Shown here piece after piece: positions 17,971-25,894 of a stretch of 64,000 nucleotides of DNA. The translations under genes and the position numbers were made by a program. Under the pieces are notes generated by a model, which saw only the letters and a program-made list of their open reading frames with translations, had not been told where the DNA came from and ran no database searches. The stretch's first letter is position 1. The number at the start of each line of letters is the position of its first letter. Source of the DNA: Pontibacter mangrovi (lineage in GTDB: Bacteria; Bacteroidota; Bacteroidia; Cytophagales; Hymenobacteraceae); assembly GCF_006385705.1 (NCBI RefSeq), contig NZ_VFRQ01000002.1:372001-436000 (forward strand), in the 5' to 3' direction.

Positions 17971-18780
17971 TTAGCTTCCTTTTCTAAAGGTATATACTTC
18001 CTTCCCTACTGGAACTTTCCTAACTGTATCAAAGTAAGTGCGTAATTCTTCCATGATATCAATTATGCATTCAATTGAATTTTCTATTATCCAGAGAGTC
18101 ACTTGATTGATATTAGCATCTGAGTTTTCAACTTGTTTGAATTCCCTAAAATGCTTCTTTAGAGAAGAGGGAGCAGATATGTGTATTATGTATTTGCTTT
18201 CAACGGGATAGTACTTCAGACCATCTGAAACAAAATCATCATTATAGTGTATCAATTCAGCCCTATATTCACCTAATACAAATACCCATTTTTTATCTAG
18301 CTCAACTAACAATTTAGCTAAGGATGTTTCCTTAAAATTGTTTGTGCCACGAGCTGTTCTGATAAGTTGTGTCCAAAGTAGTTTTTTCTTTTGCTTGTTA
18401 GTTTCAATGATGTACTTTATCAGACAACTGGTGTAATCAAATAATGAAAGAGTATTAAAAACAATACTATCAAACAAGAAGTCCTGCTTGATAGCAATTT
18501 GTGGTGTTACTAAGGGAGATATTATTTCATTTGTGATAATTTCCTCATCACTTACATTTATTGATGCAAGCAAATCATAATGGTAAAAGATATTTTCAAG
18601 TCTTAGTGTGATACTGTTCCTAAGTTCAATAAAATCATCATTAGAATAAGTGCCTGAGATTTTATTCGCATAATCAAACACTAATGAAACTAACAAATTC
18701 TGCAGAGTCTTTCTCTTTTTTTCTAATCTCAAAACCACATTTGCGTGATTGGAAAAGTTAGCTTTATCAAACTTATGCAT
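17971..18780 (-). CDS. AT-rich HEPN-like protein, possible ribonuclease
   Basis: 269 aa, unlike its neighbours in composition: codons are A/T-ending and the protein is rich in Asn, Ile, Lys and Tyr. It is largely helical. FDSIVFNTLSLFDY (about 103-116) and LGEYRAELIHYNDD (169-182) resemble the Cthe_2314-type HEPN family. Arg173 and His178 form an R-x4-H motif, the usual catalytic pair of HEPN RNases. No nucleotidyltransferase antitoxin is adjacent. It interrupts a MoxR-DUF58 operon in the same orientation, suggesting recent acquisition. The HEPN call is by eye and needs a profile search; the gene itself is well supported. Confidence 0.6.
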   Translation of the reverse strand: MHKFDKANFSNHANVVLRLEKKRKTLQNLLVSLVFDYANKISGTYSNDDFIELRNSITLRLENIFYHYDLLASINVSDEEIITNEIISPLVTPQIAIKQDFLFDSIVFNTLSLFDYTSCLIKYIIETNKQKKKLLWTQLIRTARGTNNFKETSLAKLLVELDKKWVFVLGEYRAELIHYNDDFVSDGLKYYPVESKYIIHISAPSSLKKHFREFKQVENSDANINQVTLWIIENSIECIIDIMEELRTYFDTVRKVPVGKEVYTFRKGS

Positions 18781-18809
18781 CTTGCTTTTTCGAATTAATG
18801 TACAATTAC

Positions 18810-19349
18810 TTACACTAAACTCTGCCTCAGCTTCAAATCAATCAGTTCCGCCTCGATAGCGCTCTCATCCAAAATAATATCCACGCCGCCAACTAACTCC
18901 TCACGCACTTTCAGCATATACTTTCGGGAGTCGGTGTAGAGCACGATGGCAGCGTCGTAGTGGATGGTTTCGTCGAACTCCTGGTTCCAGTCCTGGTATA
19001 CTTCCAGCATCAGTACCTGCGACGACAGCACTTTTATCTCCGAGAATTGTCCCGACTGCAGCAGCTTTTCGCAGCGGAGTGGCATTTTGCTTTCTTCGAT
19101 GGCAAACTCGTAGTAAGTGGTACTCGATCCGGGTGTAAGTTTATAGTCGGCGCTGATGTTGATGAAGGTCAGGTCGCCGCGGTTGGTTTTAAGGCCAAGC
19201 GCAAACTCCGGAGCCCAGTACAGCACTTTGTCGCCGGTTGCTTCTACTTTTACTCTGTCTGTAAAGAAGTAACAGATTCTCTCCCCCACGATCTTCCTGA
19301 GGAGCTGTGTGCCCGTCTCCGTCAGTTTTACAGTTGCTGTCTCTTCCAT
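18810..19349 (-). CDS. Conserved-context hypothetical protein in the MoxR operon
   Basis: 179 aa, not recognised. No signal peptide or membrane helix; mixed alpha/beta with many Glu and Leu (for example LTFINISADYKL and ILDESAIEAELIDLKLRQ). Base composition matches the moxR neighbourhood, unlike the AT-rich gene 29 bp downstream. It is therefore probably an original operon member between moxR and DUF58. It could be an accessory factor of the MoxR/DUF58 module; nothing in the sequence tells more. Confidence 0.7.
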   Translation of the reverse strand: MEETATVKLTETGTQLLRKIVGERICYFFTDRVKVEATGDKVLYWAPEFALGLKTNRGDLTFINISADYKLTPGSSTTYYEFAIEESKMPLRCEKLLQSGQFSEIKVLSSQVLMLEVYQDWNQEFDETIHYDAAIVLYTDSRKYMLKVREELVGGVDIILDESAIEAELIDLKLRQSLV

Positions 19350-19376
19350 CTGTTTTTGCTTTTGGTTTGCTACAAC

Positions 19377-19476
19377 AAGCGAGTCTGGAGACTCGCTTTC
19401 ACCCTACGTCACGGGTTAGATACCCGCGCCAGGCATTTTAATTCCCCTCCTTAGACAAGGAGGGGCAGGGGTGGTT
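19377..19476. repeat. Hairpin plus half REP-like element between moxR and the 179-aa gene
   Basis: 19377-19398 is a near-perfect hairpin (AAGCGAGTCT and AGACTCGCTT arms with 2 nt between). A GGGT/ACCC pair follows, then at 19441-19476 a half copy of the REP-like family (CCCCTCC / GGAGGGG arms and GGGGTGGTT). Confidence 0.65.
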
Positions 19477-19483
19477 TGATATT

Positions 19484-20479
19484 TTACACCAGCACCGCCT
19501 TTGGCAACTTTATATTTTGCAGCAGCTCATCTACAACTTTATCCGGCGTGATATGCTCTGCTTCGGCGGCAAAGTTAACCAGCACGCGATGGCGCAGCAC
19601 GGGGTAGGCCATCGTTTTGATATCATCCACCGTTACAGCAAAGCGACCGTTTAGCAAAGCTTTGGCTTTAGAGGTAAGTATAAGTGCCTGCCCTGCTCTT
19701 GGGCCTGCGCCCCAGCGGCAATACTGTTTCACAAAATCGATAGGAGTACTGTCGGGGCGGGTGGCACGAACGAGTTGGTTGACAAAGCCCAGAAGTTCGT
19801 CACTTATACTTACCTCGCGTACCAGTTGCCGCAGTAGCATCACCTCCTCACCGCTAAGTATGGGCTGCACCTGTGCCTGCCGTGTGCCGGTGGTGCTGGA
19901 AAGTATGTTTAGCTCCTCCTGCTCGGTGGGGTATTTTATTTTGATGTAGAGCAGGAATCGGTCGAGCTGCGCTTCGGGTAGCGGGTAGGTACCGGCCTGC
20001 TCTATCGGGTTTTGGGTGGCCAGCAGAAAGAAAGGCTTCGGCAGGAAGTATGTTTTTCCGGCATAGGTTACCTCGTGCTCCTGCATCGCCTCCAGCAGGG
20101 CGGCCTGCGTTTTGGGTGGCGTGCGGTTTATCTCGTCGGCCAACACGATGTTCGAGAAGATCGGCCCCTCGTTGAATTTGAAAAAGCGCTTGCCCGTGGC
20201 ATGGTCCTCCTCCAGCACCTCTGTACCCAGTATATCTGTCGGCATCAGGTCCGGGGTGAACTGGATTCTCCTAAAACCTAGGTCCATGGCGTTGCTCAGG
20301 GTGCGTACGAGCAGCGTTTTGGCAAGGCCCGGCACGCCTTCCAGCAAACCATGCCCGCCGGCCATCATGGTGATCAGCACCTCGTCCAGCACCTCCTCCT
20401 GGCCCACAATTACTTTTTGTATTTCCTGCTTTAGCTGTGGCAGCTTGCTTAGCAGGTGGTGTATATCTTTTTCAGTCAT
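19484..20479 (-). CDS. MoxR family AAA+ ATPase
   Basis: 331 aa. Walker A is in LLEGVPGLAKTLLVRTL (about 36-52), Walker B in VLADEINRTPPKTQAALLEAM, and sensor 1 is in FFLLATQNPIEQAGTYPLPEAQLDRFL; the C-terminal lid follows. MoxR ATPases act as chaperone-like remodelers with vWA/DUF58 partners, here encoded downstream. It is soluble and cytoplasmic. It lies in the operon after the DUF4159 gene, separated by a 77-bp gap that holds copy 2 of the 28-bp repeat. Confidence 0.93.
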   Translation of the reverse strand: MTEKDIHHLLSKLPQLKQEIQKVIVGQEEVLDEVLITMMAGGHGLLEGVPGLAKTLLVRTLSNAMDLGFRRIQFTPDLMPTDILGTEVLEEDHATGKRFFKFNEGPIFSNIVLADEINRTPPKTQAALLEAMQEHEVTYAGKTYFLPKPFFLLATQNPIEQAGTYPLPEAQLDRFLLYIKIKYPTEQEELNILSSTTGTRQAQVQPILSGEEVMLLRQLVREVSISDELLGFVNQLVRATRPDSTPIDFVKQYCRWGAGPRAGQALILTSKAKALLNGRFAVTVDDIKTMAYPVLRHRVLVNFAAEAEHITPDKVVDELLQNIKLPKAVLV

Positions 20480-20522
20480 TTTATACTTTATGATGACTTT
20501 GGTAGTATCTATGTTAGACGCT

Positions 20523-20550
20523 CGCAGGAGCTGCGCACGCTGCGAGGTCT
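20523..20550. repeat. 28-bp dispersed palindromic repeat, copy 2
   Basis: One mismatch from the copy at 4931-4958 and in the same orientation. It sits 7 bp after the DUF4159 stop, before moxR. Confidence 0.7.
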
Positions 20551-20556
20551 GTAGTT

Positions 20557-21174
20557 TTAACTCGTTAGCGCATACATGATGATGTTCACACCGAACTTGG
20601 TATTATCCTCGGCCAGCCAGCGTTTGTTTCTAAACTCATAGTCCCACTCGCAGCCGTAGTCTTTATTGCTGTAGAGCACCGCTATGCGTCCGTTTACCTC
20701 TATCGCTTTCAGGTAGTCGTGCACCAGGTCATCGCCCCAGCCATTTAGCTCAAAACTGGTGGTAGGAGGGCCCTCCTCAAACGTGAAGAAGCTGCGGTAG
20801 AGCTTGTGATTGTTCGGGATTTTCTTCAGCGCCCCTGCCCCAAAAATCTGCCGCATCTGCTCCTCAAACGACTTGGCAAAAAGCCCGTCAATGTCGTGGT
20901 TGCAGTCGTCTACAAACACAAAGCCGCCGTTCTGCACATAGGTCTCGAAATTCTGCCGCTCCTTCTGGTTAAACTGCACCAGCTTATGCCCGCTCAGGTA
21001 GCTGAAGGGGTACTTGAACAGCTCCGCACTCTCCAGCGAGACCACCTTCTCCTGCTCGTTTACCGGCACCGTGGTGTACTGGATAAGCGAGTGCAGCAAA
21101 TTGCTCGGCATACGCGGGTCGGTATCCCAGTTGCCGGAGCGGTATTGCAGGCGCACAAAGGTGAAGGGTTGCAC
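20557..21174 (-). CDS. DUF4159 domain protein
   Basis: 205 aa. It has the DUF4159 pattern: FTFVRLQYRSGNWDTDPRMPSNLLHSL at the start, then YLSGHKLVQF, GGFVFVDDCNHD and GRIAVLYSNKDYGCEWDYEF, a flavodoxin/GATase-like fold. The function is unknown, but the gene is regularly linked to MoxR, DUF58 and BatA-type genes, as here. The start must be GTG at 21172-21174, because an in-frame TAA lies two codons upstream and no ATG is available. A REP-like element begins about 40 bp further upstream. Confidence 0.85.
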   Translation of the reverse strand: MQPFTFVRLQYRSGNWDTDPRMPSNLLHSLIQYTTVPVNEQEKVVSLESAELFKYPFSYLSGHKLVQFNQKERQNFETYVQNGGFVFVDDCNHDIDGLFAKSFEEQMRQIFGAGALKKIPNNHKLYRSFFTFEEGPPTTSFELNGWGDDLVHDYLKAIEVNGRIAVLYSNKDYGCEWDYEFRNKRWLAEDNTKFGVNIIMYALTS

Positions 21175-21213
21175 AGGTTAGTTAAAATTTATGAGTAACT
21201 TCTTGATAAGATT

Positions 21214-21375
21214 AACCCACCCCTAGCCCCTCCTAAGGAGGGGAATTGGAAACGATTATTATCCCCCTGCCCCTTTAAAGGGAACAATCATACACGAGAG
21301 TTGCCCTCCTGTTTTTAGGAGGGGTTAGGGGTGGTGAAAACGCTCCTGCTCCTCGGAGGGGCTAGAGGCGGGTTT
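21214..21375. repeat. REP-like palindromic element, copy 2 (one and a half units)
   Basis: Starts AACCCACCCCTAGCCCCTCC and repeats the layout of copy 1: CCTAAGG dyad, inner ATTATCCCCC / GGGAACAAT arms, then AGGAGGGGTTAGGGGTGG. A further half unit (CTCCTCGGAGGGGCTAG) is appended. It occupies most of the gap between the tldE-like and DUF4159 genes. Confidence 0.8.
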
Positions 21376-21441
21376 CGTTATTTTAACATGAATGCCGCAC
21401 GCAGCGCTGCTGCATACGGCATCCGAAGTATAAATCAGCAA

Positions 21442-22758
21442 CTACACCGCATCCGAAAGGCTCGTGAACGTGAAGTCGCGGACCTTCATGGGCGGCACGA
21501 GGCTGCCGCTGATGCGCTGAGGCTTGCCCAGGGCCTCCAGGTTGTTGAGCATGATCACTGGGCTTTCGTTAAAGCGGAAGTTCTTCACCGGGTACATGAT
21601 CTTGCCGTTCTCAATATAAAAAGTGCCGTCGCGGGTAAGGCCGGTGTAGAGCAGCGTTTGCGGGTCTACGGTGCGGATGTACCACAGGCGCGTTACCAGG
21701 ATGCCGCGCTTGGTGCTCTTGATCATGTCTTCCAGCGACTGGTTACCGCCTTCCATGATCATGTTGCCTGGCGGCGGCACGGAGACAGCCCCTTTGTTGG
21801 ATGCCCAGAAGCGGCTATTGTAGAGGTTCTTCACCACGCCTTTATCTATCCAGGTGATCTTTTTCTGCGGCCGGCCATCGCCTGCAAACGGCGCTGCAGG
21901 CACCTCCGGATGGGCCGGGTCGGAATAAACAGTAATGCGCTCATCCACCAGCTTTTCGCCCATCTTTGTCTTTCCGCCGGCCTTGCTCAGGAAACTGCGG
22001 CCTTCTTCGGCATTCCGCTGGTCCATGTTGTAGAACATGTTCTGCAGCAGATCTATTGAGGCGGCCGGCTCCAGGATAACCGTATACTTGCCGGGCTCCA
22101 GGGCACGGGCGTTGCGCGAGTTGGCGGCCTTTTCAGCGGCTATCTGCGAGGCTTTGCCCGTGTCCAACTTGCTCACATCCGAGTAGTCCTGCGTTACATA
22201 ACCCGAGCCGGTGCCATCCTCGGTACGCATGGTCACGGAGAAATCCACCACGGTAGACGGATGGTAGGCAAACAGGCCTTTGTTGTTCATCTTGGCCGTA
22301 AACCGCGTGTAGTGCTCCAGAAAGCCGGCGGCTGTTAAGCCCTTCTCGGTAGCGGCTTTTATACTTTTGGCTGCTGCATCGGCCCTATAGGCAGGGTCTA
22401 TCTTAGCCGTGGAGTCGAAGTGGGCTTTGGTAGTGATGTATTCCTGCGGCCCCAGCAGCTCCACATACTCCGGGCTTTCGGGCGCCAGGCGCGCGATCTC
22501 CTCCGAGCGGCGGATCACCTTCTCCAGCGAGGCATCGTCGAACTCGTTGATGGTGGCAACGCCCGAGCGCTTGCCAAACCGCGACTCCACCGACATGGAC
22601 GTGTTCTCTTCTGCGCCGCTCGTGGATACCTCGTTGCGGGCATAGCGGATGTTGCCGCCGTTGTTGCCGCTGAGCGTAATCTCACACTCATCGGCTTTCG
22701 AAAATCCCAGCGCCTTCTTCAGTATCGCCTGAGCTTCTTCTTTACTTAATATTGCCAT
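21442..22758 (-). CDS. TldE/PmbA-like metallopeptidase subunit
   Basis: 438 aa, the TldE (PmbA) half of the TldD/TldE peptidase heterodimer. It lacks the zinc-binding HExxxH found in the partner. Family features seen are the N-terminal helical repeat (LSKEEAQAILKKALGFSKADECEITL), the RFGKRSGVATINEFDDASLEKVIRRS region and the C-terminal beta-rich ending with FNESPVIMLNNLEALGKPQR. In E. coli the complex trims leader peptides such as that of microcin B17. The usual partner is encoded upstream, but an S23-like gene cassette has come between them. Start at the ATG, with no signal peptide. Confidence 0.85.
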   Translation of the reverse strand: MAILSKEEAQAILKKALGFSKADECEITLSGNNGGNIRYARNEVSTSGAEENTSMSVESRFGKRSGVATINEFDDASLEKVIRRSEEIARLAPESPEYVELLGPQEYITTKAHFDSTAKIDPAYRADAAAKSIKAATEKGLTAAGFLEHYTRFTAKMNNKGLFAYHPSTVVDFSVTMRTEDGTGSGYVTQDYSDVSKLDTGKASQIAAEKAANSRNARALEPGKYTVILEPAASIDLLQNMFYNMDQRNAEEGRSFLSKAGGKTKMGEKLVDERITVYSDPAHPEVPAAPFAGDGRPQKKITWIDKGVVKNLYNSRFWASNKGAVSVPPPGNMIMEGGNQSLEDMIKSTKRGILVTRLWYIRTVDPQTLLYTGLTRDGTFYIENGKIMYPVKNFRFNESPVIMLNNLEALGKPQRISGSLVPPMKVRDFTFTSLSDAV

Positions 22759-22796
22759 TTTTGATGTCTTCTAAAATTGAAACCAATTGCTGTATC

Positions 22797-22829
22797 AGTT
22801 CTGAGTCTTGAGTTCTGAGTCACGAGTTG
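22797..22829 (-). repeat. Heptamer array, left flank of the S23-like gene
   Basis: Plus-strand 7-bp units TTCTGAG, TCTTGAG, TTCTGAG, TCACGAG. Bases 22803-22818 pair with 23155-23170 as an inverted repeat (15 of 16). The array overlaps the stop codon of the S23-like gene. Confidence 0.7.
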
Positions 22830-23125
22830 TTTTCGCTGAGGATGCTGTTGAAAGCATCTGGTTTTATGTACTCTGAATCTTTAAGCAGCCGCAGCCAATA
22901 GCTTGTTTCTCTTGCCTCTTTCAGGGCTATACTTAACTTGTGTCTGAAATCAGCCTTGCTTTGACCGCCCAGGGCTTCTTCCACATTGGCTCCTATTGAG
23001 GTGCCGCTTCTTAAAACCTGCTTTGCCTGCACAAACTCACGCTGCTCTCGCGTCAGATGTTTATAAAGCTTGATAATGCGCAGCGCAAAGTTGTAGGACT
23101 TGGTAGCAACTATACTTTCAGCCAT
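22820..23125 (-). CDS. Four-helix bundle protein (S23/Avd-like), C-terminally clipped
   Basis: 101 aa. It matches the S23 family found in 23S rRNA intervening sequences and, as Avd, in diversity-generating retroelements: SYNFALRIIKLYKHLT, FVQAKQVLRSGTSIGANVEEALGGQSKADF and KLSIALKEARETSYWLRLLKDS. Family members usually run to about 115-125 aa with a last helix. Here the frame stops after ILSENNS. Beyond the TGA the same frame continues with ELIQQLVSILEDIK, which looks like the missing helix. The heptamer array therefore seems to have introduced the stop. Function unknown; the fold binds nucleic acid in relatives. Confidence 0.75.
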   Translation of the reverse strand: MAESIVATKSYNFALRIIKLYKHLTREQREFVQAKQVLRSGTSIGANVEEALGGQSKADFRHKLSIALKEARETSYWLRLLKDSEYIKPDAFNSILSENNS

Positions 23126-23137
23126 CGTTCAAAGTAT

Positions 23138-23173
23138 AACTCAGGACGCAGAATTCAGAACTCGAGACTCGCG
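23138..23173 (+). repeat. Heptamer array, right flank of the S23-like gene
   Basis: Plus-strand units AACTCAG, GACGCAG, AATTCAG, AACTCGA, with 23155-23170 forming the inverted partner of 22803-22818. It ends at the stop codon of the tldD-like gene (23174-23176). Confidence 0.7.
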
Positions 23174-24820
23174 CTAAATCTTGCGCGCTGTGTTGATCAC
23201 GTTCACGCCGTTGAAGCGGGTATGGGCAGAGCCGTGCGATACCGCGCTGATCTGGCTCGGCTGGCCTTTTCCGTCGAAGAACGAGCCGAACAGGCGGTAA
23301 TCGCTCTCGTCGCAGGAGCCGGCACAGGAGTTCCAGAATTCCTGCGTGTTGCTCTGGTAGGCCACATCCTCCAGCGGCCCCACAATTTTACCGTTCTTGA
23401 TCTCGTAGAACACGGTGCCGCCAAACTGGAAGTTGTAGCGCTGCTGATCGATGGAGTAGGAGCCGCGACCGGCGATGTAGATGCCTTTATCCACACCACT
23501 TATCAACTCATCCACATTTTTCTTTTCCTTGCCCGGCGCCAACGACACGTTCGGCATGCGCTGGAACTGCACCGAGCTCCAGCTGTCGGCGTAGCAGCAG
23601 CCATGCGACTCCGGCTCGTTGATGATGTGCGCCTGGTCGCGGATTGCCTGGTAGTTCACCAGCACGCCGTCCTTAATCAGATCCCACTTCTTGGTTTTCA
23701 CACCCTCGTCGTCCCAGCCTACCAGGCCAAGCGATCCTTTCTGGGTTTTATCGGCAAAGATGCTCACCTTATCAGAGCCATACTTAAAGTTCTTGGATTT
23801 CCACTTGTCCAGCGTGGCGAAGGAGGTGCCGGCGTAGTTGGCCTCGTAGCCCAGCACGCGGTCCAGCTCCAGCGGGTGGCCCACCGACTCGTGGATGGTG
23901 AGGCCCAGGTGGTTGGGATCCAGCACCAAATCATACTTACCTGCCATTACCGATTTTGCCGTCAGTTTCTCGCGTGCCTGCTTGGCGGCCAGGGCGGCGT
24001 CCTCCAGCATGTCGTAGGCATAGCGGTAGCCGGTCAAGCCGGTGCCCTCCGGTCCTTTTATCTTTTCGGATGCCTTCGGGATCATGTACTCGTAGCCCAT
24101 TCCCATTGGCGCACTCAGGGCCTCACGCGTTTTATACTTCCCGGATGCTTTGTCTACAGCCGTTACGGTAAAGTTTGGCCAGATGCGGTGGATGTCCTGG
24201 TCGATGTAGGAGCCGTCGGTAGAGGCAAAGTATTTCTGTTCGTTTACCTGAAACAGGGCTGAGTTCACGAAATTGGCACCGTTGCTCATGGCTGCCGCGT
24301 TGGCCGCTAACAGCAGATCGGCTTTCTCGCCAACCGGCACTTCAAAAGCGTTCTTTTCGATTGGCGTTCTCCAGCTAACTTCGCCATAGCCTTTTACAGG
24401 AGCCAGCTGCACCGGCTCCTTCTGCAGCCTGGCATTTGCTTTGGCAATGGCCACGGCCTGTTCTGCGGCATTGGCTACGCCTTTGTCCGTTACATCAGAG
24501 GTAGCTGCAAAGCCCCAGGTGCCGTTGGCCAGCACCCGCACGCCCACGCCAAACGACTCCGCGTTCACGATGTTCTGCACCTGCTTCTCGCGGGTAAAAA
24601 TGTACTGCTGCAGGTAACGGCCTATGCGCACATCGGCGTAAGAGGCTCCTTTGGATTTGGCGGTGTTCAGGGCCACGTCGGCCAGCCGCTTCTTCAGGGC
24701 AGGGTCTACCTGCTCCAGCGCCCGCTCCGGCGAGATAATGTCGCCAAACACAGGAACGGACGGAAGCATCAGGCCCCCAAAGCCCAGCGCCGATAGCTCA
24801 AGAAAGTTTCTTCGTTTCAA
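23174..24820 (-). CDS. TldD-like metallopeptidase with twin-arginine leader
   Basis: 548 aa, the catalytic subunit of a TldD/TldE peptidase pair. The zinc motif HExxxH is seen in LTIHESVGHPLELDR. The N-terminus MKRRNFLELSALGFGGLMLP is a twin-arginine export signal, so this version probably acts outside the cytoplasm. The start codon is TTG at 24818-24820; the Tat signal right after it supports this choice. The tldE-like partner lies downstream beyond the S23-like cassette and has no visible export signal, so how the pair assembles is unclear. The substrate is unknown. Confidence 0.88.
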   Translation of the reverse strand: MKRRNFLELSALGFGGLMLPSVPVFGDIISPERALEQVDPALKKRLADVALNTAKSKGASYADVRIGRYLQQYIFTREKQVQNIVNAESFGVGVRVLANGTWGFAATSDVTDKGVANAAEQAVAIAKANARLQKEPVQLAPVKGYGEVSWRTPIEKNAFEVPVGEKADLLLAANAAAMSNGANFVNSALFQVNEQKYFASTDGSYIDQDIHRIWPNFTVTAVDKASGKYKTREALSAPMGMGYEYMIPKASEKIKGPEGTGLTGYRYAYDMLEDAALAAKQAREKLTAKSVMAGKYDLVLDPNHLGLTIHESVGHPLELDRVLGYEANYAGTSFATLDKWKSKNFKYGSDKVSIFADKTQKGSLGLVGWDDEGVKTKKWDLIKDGVLVNYQAIRDQAHIINEPESHGCCYADSWSSVQFQRMPNVSLAPGKEKKNVDELISGVDKGIYIAGRGSYSIDQQRYNFQFGGTVFYEIKNGKIVGPLEDVAYQSNTQEFWNSCAGSCDESDYRLFGSFFDGKGQPSQISAVSHGSAHTRFNGVNVINTARKI

Positions 24821-24979
24821 GGTGTAGGTTTTTAGGTATGGTTGAGTATTTACTTTTGCTATCTAAGTATAGCGATTATACCGCTCATCTCAAAGCCATA
24901 CGACCGCAGTAAAGCCTAACCCGCTGTTTTACCGGATAAACCTGCCCTTCAGCACGACCAACCCAAACGCCCGGAAACA

Positions 24980-25017
24980 ACAAAAGCGCAAGGCCTGGTG
25001 GCTTTGCGCTTTTGTTT
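24980..25017 (-). terminator. Intrinsic terminator after rlpA-like gene
   Basis: A 16-bp stem (ACAAAAGCGCAAGGCC and partner, one G-T wobble) with a 4-nt loop and a T-rich tail on the minus strand, 40 bp after the RlpA stop and upstream of the tldD-like gene. Confidence 0.85.
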
Positions 25018-25056
25018 ATACTATAAAGTAAGTAAAGGTTATGTTCCTTCCGGCGG

Positions 25057-25557
25057 TTATCTTATACTTAGCAACATGCCCGTGTCTATGCCATCGGCCA
25101 TCTTGTTAGCGGCATAAGACGGCACATCGAAGGAGAAGCCTACGGCCGAGGCCAGCTCAGCTTTAGAGTCCAGCACTTCGATTTTTACATGCCCAATGCC
25201 CTTGCTGTGGAAATCGAGCTTTTGGGCAGCTGCCTCCGATACATCAATGATGCGGTCGCCCACGAACGGGCCTCTGTCGTTGATGCGCAGGATAACCCAC
25301 TGGTTGTTGTCGAGGTTGGTTACCTTAACCTTCGTGCCGAAAGGAAGGGTTTTGTGCGCGGCTGTCATGGCGTTTTTGTTGTAGCGCTCGCCGCTGCTGG
25401 TTTTTCTGCCGTGGTAACGGCTACCGTACCACGATGCGTCGCCCTGCTGTACTTTGGCTGGGCCCGCGTTGTTGTTTTGTGCAAAAGTTGGTTGGCTGAT
25501 GCCGACAAATAGAAAAATGACTAATGAAAAAATGAAGCACTTTCTATTGTTTATCAT
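25057..25557 (-). CDS. RlpA-like septal ring lytic transglycosylase
   Basis: 166 aa with a signal peptide (residues 1-27, ending TFAQ) and the double-psi beta-barrel RlpA domain: GDASWYGSRYHGRKTSSGERYN, AAHKTLPFGTKVKVTNL, VILRINDRGPFVGDRIIDVS. The Asp in NDRGP is the proposed catalytic residue. No lipobox and no SPOR domain are present, unlike E. coli RlpA, so it is probably a free periplasmic enzyme cutting denuded glycan strands. Monocistronic with its own terminator. Confidence 0.88.
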   Translation of the reverse strand: MINNRKCFIFSLVIFLFVGISQPTFAQNNNAGPAKVQQGDASWYGSRYHGRKTSSGERYNKNAMTAAHKTLPFGTKVKVTNLDNNQWVILRINDRGPFVGDRIIDVSEAAAQKLDFHSKGIGHVKIEVLDSKAELASAVGFSFDVPSYAANKMADGIDTGMLLSIR

Positions 25558-25894
25558 AACTAAAATAGTTGGTGAAGCCGCAAAATTACGGAATTAGTTT
25601 GTAAACGGAGCCTTTTGCGCCATTATTGCGCCTGGGGTGTAGGGGGATATGGGCAGGAGGGGTAAATCAACCTTGTGCCAGATAATGCAGAAATCGCCTT
25701 TTAAAGTACGTATGGCTATATTTTCATGGGAGATAGGTATAGAAAATAAGCTATAAAAAATAAATAAAAAAAAATTGTCTGGCAAGTCGGGGCGGGAGCA
25801 TTTTGAGACCTATTTTGCCAAAAATTACTTTCGCGGCCCTGGCTGTTCCTGCTTGTTTTGCCGTGGCTCGTATAGTAACTTAAAGTATAAAACT
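25558..25894. other. Divergent intergenic region rlpA-like / DUF72
   Basis: About 340 bp, AT-rich around 25730-25775 with a long A tract. CAAAATTA at 25581-25588 is a minus-strand TAnnTTTG box suitably close to the rlpA-like start, but I find no matching TTG upstream of it. An open frame from a TTG at 25775 into the DUF72 gene is not used (see that entry). Confidence 0.4.

Noticed and set aside
18810..19349. 179-aa protein as antitoxin of the HEPN-like gene
   Set aside because: Composition matches the older operon genes, not the AT-rich insert, and it lacks nucleotidyltransferase or DNA-binding motifs.
22820..23125. S23-like gene as a true 23S rRNA intervening sequence
   Set aside because: No rRNA sequence surrounds it; both neighbours are protein-coding.
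23057..24262. 401-aa open frame on the plus strand opposite the tldD-like gene
   Set aside because: Antisense to a gene with a zinc motif and Tat leader; the translation shows no domain and reflects GC-rich third positions.
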